Source: Kitasatospora aureofaciens | GTDB lineage: Bacteria; Actinomycetota; Actinomycetes; Streptomycetales; Streptomycetaceae | Direction of reading: 5' to 3' | DNA: 64,000 nt | NCBI GenBank assembly: GCA_000720845.1 | Contig: JODU01000002.1 | Coordinates: 62,001 to 126,000, forward strand | Notes under the pieces: generated by a model | The model's input: the letters and a program-made list of their open reading frames with translations, nothing else | Databases searched by the model: none | What the model was told of the DNA's origin: nothing | Part shown: positions 58,133 to 64,000 of the stretch, piece after piece | Layout of the letters: the number at the start of each line of letters is the position of its first letter | Numbering within the stretch: position 1 is the stretch's first letter | Position numbers and translations under genes: made by a program

Positions 58133-59296
58133 ATGAACTACCAGCCCACTCCCGAGGACAGGTTCACGTTCGGTTTGTGGACGGTCGGCTGGCAGGGCCG
58201 TGACCCGTTCGGTGACGCCACCCGGCAGGCCCTGGACCCGGCGGAGTCCGTGCGGCGTCTGTCCGAGCTGGGCGCGTACGGCGTCACGTTCCACGACGAC
58301 GACCTGATCCCCTTCGGGTCGAGCGACACGGAGCGGGAGTCGCACATCAAGCGGTTCCGGCAGGCGCTGGACGCGACCGGCATGAAGGTGCCGATGGCGA
58401 CGACGAACCTGTTCACGCACCCCGTGTTCAAGGACGGCGCCTTCACGGCCAACGACCGGGACGTGCGCCGCTACGCGCTGCGCAAGACGATCCGCAACAT
58501 CGACCTCGCGGTCGAACTGGGCGCGAGCGTCTACGTGGCCTGGGGCGGCCGCGAGGGCGCGGAGTCCGGCGCCGCCAAGGACGTGCGGGACGCCCTGGAC
58601 CGGATGAAGGAGGCCTTCGACCTGCTGGGCGAGTACGTCACCGAGCAGGGCTACGACCTGAAGTTCGCGATCGAGCCGAAGCCGAACGAGCCGCGCGGTG
58701 ACATCCTGCTCCCGACGGTGGGACACGCCCTGGCCTTCATCGAGCGTCTCGAGCGGCCGGAGCTGTACGGCGTGAACCCGGAGGTCGGCCACGAGCAGAT
58801 GGCCGGTCTGAACTTCCCCCACGGGATCGCCCAGGCGCTGTGGGCGGGCAAGCTCTTCCACATCGACCTCAACGGCCAGTCGGGCATCAAGTACGACCAG
58901 GACCTGCGGTTCGGTGCGGGCGACCTGCGGGCCGCCTTCTGGCTCGTCGACCTGCTGGAGCGGGCCGGGTACGCGGGTCCGCGGCACTTCGACTTCAAGC
59001 CGCCGCGGACCGAGGACCTCGACGGCGTGTGGGCCTCGGCGGCCGGCTGCATGCGCAACTACCTGATCCTCAAGGACCGGGCCGCGGCCTTCCGCGCCGA
59101 CCCGCAGGTGCAGGAGGCGCTGGCCGCGGCCCGGCTGGACGAGCTGGCCCGGCCGACCGCCGAGGACGGTCTCGCCGCCCTGCTGGCCGACCGGAGCGCC
59201 TACGACACCTTCGACGTGGACGCGGCCGCCGCGCGCGGCATGGCCTTCGAGCACCTCGACCAGCTCGCCATGGACCACCTCCTCGGCGCCCGCTGA
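58133..59296 (+). CDS. xylA: xylose isomerase (387 aa)
   Basis: It interconverts xylose and xylulose. ATG at 58133 with GAGGAG 10 nt upstream. Signature residues: ERFTFGLWTVGWQGRD-type N-terminus, VTFHDDDLIPFG (catalytic His), KFAIEPKPNEPRGDILLPTV (metal Glu, Lys), GHEQMAGLNF, and HIDLNGQSGIKYDQDLRFGA with metal-binding aspartates. Length (387) is that of the short actinobacterial group I xylose isomerases. Confidence 0.97.
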   Translation: MNYQPTPEDRFTFGLWTVGWQGRDPFGDATRQALDPAESVRRLSELGAYGVTFHDDDLIPFGSSDTERESHIKRFRQALDATGMKVPMATTNLFTHPVFKDGAFTANDRDVRRYALRKTIRNIDLAVELGASVYVAWGGREGAESGAAKDVRDALDRMKEAFDLLGEYVTEQGYDLKFAIEPKPNEPRGDILLPTVGHALAFIERLERPELYGVNPEVGHEQMAGLNFPHGIAQALWAGKLFHIDLNGQSGIKYDQDLRFGAGDLRAAFWLVDLLERAGYAGPRHFDFKPPRTEDLDGVWASAAGCMRNYLILKDRAAAFRADPQVQEALAAARLDELARPTAEDGLAALLADRSAYDTFDVDAAAARGMAFEHLDQLAMDHLLGAR

Positions 59297-59318
59297 TCAC
59301 TCCGGCCCCAGTGTGCGT

Positions 59319-59353
59319 GCTCCGGCCCCCTCCCTCGCGGACGGGGCCGGAGC
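59319..59353. terminator. stem-loop between convergent xylA and SWIM genes
   Basis: An 11-bp perfect stem GCTCCGGCCCC (59319-59329) with GGGGCCGGAGC (59343-59353) and a 13-nt loop, 22 nt after xylA. It probably ends transcription from both sides. Confidence 0.75.
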
Positions 59354-59452
59354 CCGTGCGGGTCGTCAACAGCCCGAATCCCTACGCCTGGACAGGACGG
59401 CGGAGAGACACAGGACGAGGCCATACCGGGCAGGACGGCGCCGGGCTCGGTC

Positions 59453-60721
59453 TCAGGGCTCGTCCCCCGTCGCGAGGGTCGCCGAAGCCAGCGCCGTCGC
59501 CGGGTCCTGACTCGGGTCGCCCGCGGGGACCCATCGGCCGTGCTCCCTGCGGTACGGCCACCAACGCCCCTCGCGATCCAGGCGGAGCTGCTGCGGTGCG
59601 CCGACGACGGTCCACCGGTTGGCCCGCGCCCGCAAGGACGGCCGCTCGTCCTCCTCCCAGGCTGTCTCCAGCGCCGCACGCGCGCGAGTGAGCGTGTCGC
59701 CCTCCACCGCCCATTCCTCCTCGAGCACGGACAGGGCGGCTCCACCTCCCAGCCGCCACGCGCGCACGGCCGCGGCCATGGCCTCCCGCGTGCGCCCCGA
59801 ACCCTCACCGAGGCGGTCCAGCCCATCCAGTCCGGGATCTCCCGCGGCCAGGCGCACCGCATCCTGCGCCACGGTCGGCTCCGGGGCCACGGCGCGCCGG
59901 TCGTGCCCGCCGCGCAGGGCCTCGACGAGCAGGCGGTGGGCCTCCGCCGCCGTCCGGGAGGCCAGGAAGGACAGGCCGGCCGGGTCGACACCCGGCGGGG
60001 CGGCCGCCTCCGTGTCCAGGGACGGCGGTACACCCGGAAGGTCCGCGAGGCCGGGCGGCGCGGGCAGTGGAGGCAGCACCTGCCCCGCCGCGTACGCCTC
60101 GGCGGCGTCCACACCCTCCGGTCGCGCAGCGGCCTCCTCCGCGGGTGCGGAGCCGCGTGTCTGGAGGGCCTCCAGCACGGCGCTCTCCGCGCGGCCTCGC
60201 ATCAGCAACAGGACGAAGGGATCCTGGTCCAGCAGCCTGGCCACCTGGTAGCAGAGGGCCGCGGTGTGCCCGCAGTGGTCCCAGGCACCGCAGTCGCACT
60301 CCGGTTCCAAGTCGCCCATGCCCGGCAGCAGGTCGATGCCGGCGGCCGCGGCGTCCTCCACGAGGTGCGGCGGCATGTCGCGGTCCAGCAGCGCCGCGAC
60401 ATGCCCGGAACGCTCGATCGCCATGTCGACGAAGCGGTCCCACTGTGCGCCGGAGAGCTGCTCCAGCAGGACGTCGGCCCGGTGCGCCGTACGGTCCCGG
60501 TCCTGGACGACCGCGGTGATGCGTCCCGGCCGCACCGACACCGCGCCGACCGCTCCGGCGCGCGCCAGCCTGCGCCCGGTCTTCACCTGCGCCGCGTCCA
60601 TCGCCGCGTCCTCCAGCGCCTTCAGCCAGGCCCGGCCCCACCAGGTCTGCGCGAAGCCCTGTCCCTGCGCGGGCGGCAGCGCGACGAACGTCAGTTCCAC
60701 CTCGTCGTCGTACCGAGTCAT
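59453..60721 (-). CDS. SWIM zinc-finger protein (422 aa)
   Basis: ATG at 60721 overlaps the SNF2 helicase stop (ATGA), a pair found together in Streptomyces chromosomes. The SWIM motif CxCx(n)CxH is ECDCGAWDHCGHTAALCYQV near residue 145. The N-terminal ~90 residues (GFAQTWWGRAWLKALEDAAM, ARAGAVGAVSVRPGRITAVV) are the usual partner domain. The C-terminal half is alanine-rich and helical. SWIM proteins are suspected to act with SNF2 ATPases on DNA or RNA; the activity is unproven. Confidence 0.85.
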   Translation of the reverse strand: MTRYDDEVELTFVALPPAQGQGFAQTWWGRAWLKALEDAAMDAAQVKTGRRLARAGAVGAVSVRPGRITAVVQDRDRTAHRADVLLEQLSGAQWDRFVDMAIERSGHVAALLDRDMPPHLVEDAAAAGIDLLPGMGDLEPECDCGAWDHCGHTAALCYQVARLLDQDPFVLLLMRGRAESAVLEALQTRGSAPAEEAAARPEGVDAAEAYAAGQVLPPLPAPPGLADLPGVPPSLDTEAAAPPGVDPAGLSFLASRTAAEAHRLLVEALRGGHDRRAVAPEPTVAQDAVRLAAGDPGLDGLDRLGEGSGRTREAMAAAVRAWRLGGGAALSVLEEEWAVEGDTLTRARAALETAWEEDERPSLRARANRWTVVGAPQQLRLDREGRWWPYRREHGRWVPAGDPSQDPATALASATLATGDEP

Positions 60722-63429
60722 CGCGTACCCCCTCGCAGTTCGACCAGGTCGGCCAGTTGGGCGTCCGTCAGTTCCGTGAGCGCCGCATCGCCCGAGCCCA
60801 GAACGGCGTCGGCGAGTTCCCTCTTGCGGTTCAGCAGGGCGGCGATACGGTCCTCGATGGTCCCCTCCGCTATCAGCCGGTGCACCTGCACGGGGCGGGT
60901 CTGGCCGATGCGGTAGGCACGGTCGGTGGCCTGTGCCTCGACGGCCGGGTTCCACCAGCGGTCGTAGTGCACGACGTGCTCCGCGCGCGTGAGGTTCAGT
61001 CCGGTGCCCGCCGCCTTCAGCGACAGCAGGAAGACCGGGACCTCGCCGTCCTGGAACCGCCGCACCAGCGACTCCCGCGCGGTGACGGACGTGCCGCCGT
61101 GCAGGAACAGCGACGACACGCCGCGCGCGGCCAAGTGCTGCTCGAGCAGCCGCGCCATCTGCACGTACTGCGTGAAGACCAGCACGCTCGCCCCCTCGGC
61201 GAGGATCGTGTCGAGCAGCTCGTCCAGCAGTTCCAGCTTCCCGGAGCGACCGGTGATCTTCGGCCGGTCCTCCTTGAGGAACTGCGCCGGGTGGTTGCAG
61301 ATCTGCTTGAGGCTCGTCAGCAGCTTCACGATCAGACCGCGCCGCGCCATGTCGTCGGCCCCGGCGATCTCCGCGAGCGCCTCGCGCACCACCGCCTCGT
61401 ACAGGCCCGTCTGTTCCGTCGTCAGCGACACGGGATGGTCCGTCTCGGTCTTCGGCGGCAGCTCCGGCGCGATTCCGGGATCCGATTTGCGGCGCCGCAG
61501 CAGGAAGGGCCGTACGAGCCGGGCCAGTCGCTCCGCCGCCGCCGGGTCCTGTCCGCCCTCGACGGCCTGGGCGTAGTGCCGCCGGAAGCTGCCGAGCCGG
61601 CCCAGCAGCCCGGGGGTGGTCCAGTCGAGGACGGCCCACAGCTCCGAGAGGTTGTTCTCCACCGGGGTGCCGGTCAGCGCCACGCGCGCGCGGGCGCCGA
61701 TGGAACGCAGTTGCCGCGCGGTCTCGGAGTACGGGTTCTTCACGTGCTGCGCCTCGTCCGCCACGACCATGCCCCACGACACGGCGGAGAGCCGGTCGGT
61801 GTCCAGGCGCATGGTGCCGTAGGTGGTCAGCACGAACTCGCCGTCCACGAGGTCGCCGAGGTCGCGGCGGGTGCCGTGGAAGCGGCGCACGGGCGTGCCG
61901 GGCGCAAACCGCTCGATCTCCCGTTGCCAGTTGCCCATGAGGGAGGTCGGGCAGACCACCAGGGTGGGGCCTGCGGCGTCCACGTCCGTCTGCCGGTGCA
62001 GGTGCAGGGCGATCAGCGTGATGGTCTTCCCGAGCCCCATGTCGTCGGCGAGACAGCAGCCGAGGCCCAACGACGTCATGCGGACCAGCCAGTTGAGGCC
62101 TCGCCGCTGGTAGTCGCGCAGCGTGGCCCGGAGGGCGGCGGGCTGCGCCACGGCGTCCTGCGCCTCGGGGTCGGCGAGCCGCTCCCGCAGGGCCGCCAGC
62201 CATCCCGTGGGACGCACCTCCACGCGGCGTCCGTCGACCTCCGTCGAGCCCGTCAGGGCGGCGGCGAGCGCGTCGACCGGCGTGACCTTGTGGTCCTGCC
62301 GGGCACGTGCCCGGTGGGCCTTCTCGGGGTCGACGAGCACCCACTGGTCGCGCAGCCGCACGACGGGGCGGTTGGCCTCGGCGAGCAGGTCCAGCTCCTC
62401 ACGCCTGAGGCCCTTGCCGCCCAGGGCGAACGTCCAGTTGAAGGCGAGCAGCGCGTCGGCGGACAGGAACGACGCGCCGGCCTCGGACGCAGCCGTACGC
62501 GACTGCGGATCGCCGTCGCCGGGCCCCACCTCGGCGTGCTCGGTCAGGCCGCGGGCCAGCTCTCTCGGCCAGTGCACGTCGACTCCCGCACCGGTGAGCG
62601 CTCGGGAGCCGGGGCCGAGCAGCTCGGCGACCTCTTCGTCGGTGAGCTCGACCGCGTCCGGCACGGCCGCCGACAGCAGGGGCGTGAGCGAGGGCCAGGC
62701 CCGAGCCGCCCGCCGAAGGGCGAGCAGGGCGTCCATCCGCGCGCGTGTGCCGAACGCGGCGCCCACCGTGCCGGCCCACACCTGAGCGGTGTCCGCGACG
62801 ATCGCGGGATCACTGACACTGTGCACCTGGGGCACCGCCCGGAACGTGGGCCGGGCGTCCTGGGGAGCCGCGGCCGACAGCCCCCGCACCTCGATGCGCA
62901 GGGACAGCCGTACGCCCGTGTCGTGTCCCGCGGCGACGTCCAGGGCCCATTCGCGCAGCTCGGGCGAGAGCCGAGGCTCCCGCGAGGCGTAGGCGGGCCC
63001 GGCCGTGAGGAGTTCGGCGGCGGGGGAGCGGGGCAGCGTGTCCGCGACGGCGTCCAGGAAGGAGCGCACCAGCCGTTCCGGGTCGGGCAGGCGCAGGGGA
63101 GCGGTGTCGTCGACCGGGACGGCGTGCGCCTCGGGCGGCATGGCGGCGGCGAGGTGGCGGACCCGCTCGGTCTCCTCCGCGCCCAGCGGGCCCGCGCGCC
63201 AGGCGTCGTGCCCGGCCGCGGACAGGCCGGGCAGCAACAGCCCGCGCGCCACGAGGCGCAGGGCCTCCACGGCGACCGCGCCCCAGAACACCGGCGCCCG
63301 ATGTCCGTCCGCGCGGGCACGCGCGCGCGTGAGCACCGGCAGGGCGGCCCGTACCGGGAGCAGCACCGCCGGCACGCGCACCGCTTCGACGCCTTCGTCG
63401 TCGGGCAGTACGACGGCCAGGTTTCCCAC
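60718..63429 (-). CDS. SNF2-family DEAD/H helicase-like ATPase (at least 903 aa)
   Basis: Helicase motifs: LADDMGLGKTITLIALHLH (I), LVVCPTSLMGNWQREI (Ia), VVADEAQHVKNP (II, DEAQ), VALTGTPVENNLSELW (III), VLVFTQYVQMARLL (IV), LSLKAAGTGLNLTRAEHVVH (V), and DRAYRIGQTRPVQVHRLIAE (VI). The annotated GTG (63429) leaves out a conserved N-terminus: the same frame stays open to about 63591, encoding VDCCAVFLPGDPARTG and VAFWRPDGEAPGTFPS, but that part has no ATG, GTG or TTG. GAGGT at 63594-63590 precedes an in-frame ATC at 63582 by 7 nt. True start unresolved. Co-translated with the SWIM gene. Confidence 0.88.
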   Translation of the reverse strand: MGNLAVVLPDDEGVEAVRVPAVLLPVRAALPVLTRARARADGHRAPVFWGAVAVEALRLVARGLLLPGLSAAGHDAWRAGPLGAEETERVRHLAAAMPPEAHAVPVDDTAPLRLPDPERLVRSFLDAVADTLPRSPAAELLTAGPAYASREPRLSPELREWALDVAAGHDTGVRLSLRIEVRGLSAAAPQDARPTFRAVPQVHSVSDPAIVADTAQVWAGTVGAAFGTRARMDALLALRRAARAWPSLTPLLSAAVPDAVELTDEEVAELLGPGSRALTGAGVDVHWPRELARGLTEHAEVGPGDGDPQSRTAASEAGASFLSADALLAFNWTFALGGKGLRREELDLLAEANRPVVRLRDQWVLVDPEKAHRARARQDHKVTPVDALAAALTGSTEVDGRRVEVRPTGWLAALRERLADPEAQDAVAQPAALRATLRDYQRRGLNWLVRMTSLGLGCCLADDMGLGKTITLIALHLHRQTDVDAAGPTLVVCPTSLMGNWQREIERFAPGTPVRRFHGTRRDLGDLVDGEFVLTTYGTMRLDTDRLSAVSWGMVVADEAQHVKNPYSETARQLRSIGARARVALTGTPVENNLSELWAVLDWTTPGLLGRLGSFRRHYAQAVEGGQDPAAAERLARLVRPFLLRRRKSDPGIAPELPPKTETDHPVSLTTEQTGLYEAVVREALAEIAGADDMARRGLIVKLLTSLKQICNHPAQFLKEDRPKITGRSGKLELLDELLDTILAEGASVLVFTQYVQMARLLEQHLAARGVSSLFLHGGTSVTARESLVRRFQDGEVPVFLLSLKAAGTGLNLTRAEHVVHYDRWWNPAVEAQATDRAYRIGQTRPVQVHRLIAEGTIEDRIAALLNRKRELADAVLGSGDAALTELTDAQLADLVELRGGTR

Positions 63430-63865
63430 GGCCCCCGACGGGAAGGTGCCGGGCGCTTCGCCGTCGGGCCGCCAGAAGGCGACCGTTCCGGTGCGGGCCG
63501 GATCACCGGGCAGGAAGACGGCGCAGCAGTCGACGAGTGCGGAGATCTCGGAGGAGGTCGGAAGAGCGTTCTGCGCAGCGATGACGTATACCTCAAATTT
63601 GAGTAGCCAGAATGCAGCGGCCGATTGTACGCGATCAACGAAACTGTGGGCTGCGATTGCGTTGTGGCATGGCTCACTCTTCAGATGGGGAGGTGTCTTC
63701 GCAGTCCCTCCGGCCTCGGCCGCCGACGAGCTCTCGCCGACAAGCTCTCAGGGGCGCGTAGGGGTCGGTCCTCAGGGAGTTCTCAGGGTCGCGCCGCGGA
63801 ACTGCCGGGAGCGCGGGTCCGTTTTCAGGACAGAGAGCGGCAGTGGCCGCGAAGGAGGCGACATC

Positions 63866-64000
63866 ATGTCGAAGAACGCCAAGGTCGCAGCGGGGGGTGT
63901 GGCGGTCGGGCTCATCCTGCTGATCTGGCTGCCCTGGTGGGCCGCCCTGCTGATAGTTCTGGGGGTCCCGGCCGCCGCTTACCTCACGCTCGATCCCTCA
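63866..64000 (+). CDS. small membrane protein, 3' end outside window
   Basis: ATG at 63866 with a strong GAAGGAGG 7 nt upstream. The 45 visible residues start SKNAKVAAGGVAVGLILLIW and continue as LPWWAALLIVLGVPAAAYLT, two hydrophobic helices. Probably a short two-helix membrane protein. The 260 nt upstream (63604-63865) hold no gene. Family not identifiable from this fragment. Confidence 0.6.
   Translation, partial: MSKNAKVAAGGVAVGLILLIWLPWWAALLIVLGVPAAAYLTLDPS

Noticed and set aside
60757..63606. A 949-codon plus-strand frame opposite the SNF2 gene
   Set aside because: Antisense shadow of a gene with clear helicase motifs; composition is typical of reverse-strand GC-rich frames.
1..64000. 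CRISPR arrays, rRNA, insertion sequences
   Set aside because: No regularly spaced repeats, rRNA-like sequence or transposase with terminal inverted repeats was recognised.

Overview
The window is high-GC actinobacterial DNA, almost certainly Streptomyces. GTG starts and ATGA/GTGA stop-start overlaps are frequent, and it carries DUF317, DUF6233, DUF6624 and DUF6082 family genes, a WhiB protein and a conservon. It falls into two parts. Positions 1 to about 51 kb look like the right-hand portion of an integrated mobile element whose left end lies outside the window. From 51 kb to the end is ordinary chromosome: aldehyde dehydrogenase and its regulator, a Tat-type amidase, the xylose genes (ROK repressor, xylB, xylA), a SWIM/SNF2 pair and the start of a small membrane protein.

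Element, left (1-18.4 kb). Four DUF317-type genes, a sortase-anchored SpaA-like surface protein (LAHTG signal), an ATP-dependent DNA ligase and small element proteins are followed, on the minus strand, by a mobilisation block: HTH protein, zinc-finger-like protein, WhiB, a DUF2637 membrane protein with a 45-bp tandem repeat, a MobC-like protein carrying a strong hairpin pair (candidate oriT), and a MobA-type relaxase. No FtsK-like transfer ATPase is in view, so the visible part is mobilisable rather than demonstrably self-transmissible. A TrmB/LuxR-like regulator (17458-18432) sits beside a small secreted peptide.

Element, centre (18.5-43 kb). Almost all genes run on the minus strand. The core is a tightly overlapping set QueD-QueE-FolE-TGT/DpdA-like-nucleoside phosphorylase-like-thymidylate kinase-like (32780 to 28358). 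FolE, QueD and QueE together make 7-carboxy-7-deazaguanine (CDG). QueC, which would convert CDG to preQ0, is absent from the window. Downstream lie a DUF2797 protein, a methyltransferase, four NUDIX proteins with seven NUDIX domains (one a triple fusion), a CYTH/triphosphate-tunnel-like protein, and a peptide-exporter-like ABC transporter with a possible 45-residue peptide gene. This nucleotide-centred island is the strongest candidate for an undescribed system: either a 7-deazaguanine nucleoside pathway or a nucleic-acid modification or defence pathway. Upstream on the same strand are a DUF6415-like protein, a GH15 glycosidase, a complete conservon (cvnA-D plus a GAF protein), an acyl-CoA dehydrogenase-like protein, an HTH protein, a GNAT-like protein and DUF6624/DUF6082 proteins.

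Element, right (43-51 kb). It holds two XRE/TPR regulators, a TrmO-like tRNA methyltransferase, an anti-sigma-type ATPase, an APH-family kinase, about 1 kb of decayed sequence, and then an excisionase and tyrosine integrase joined by an ATGA overlap. The element boundary should lie between the integrase stop (50911) and the aldehyde dehydrogenase stop (51074), where a perfect 13-bp stem-loop also sits. No tRNA gene was seen there. No rRNA, tRNA, CRISPR array or intact insertion sequence was found in the window.
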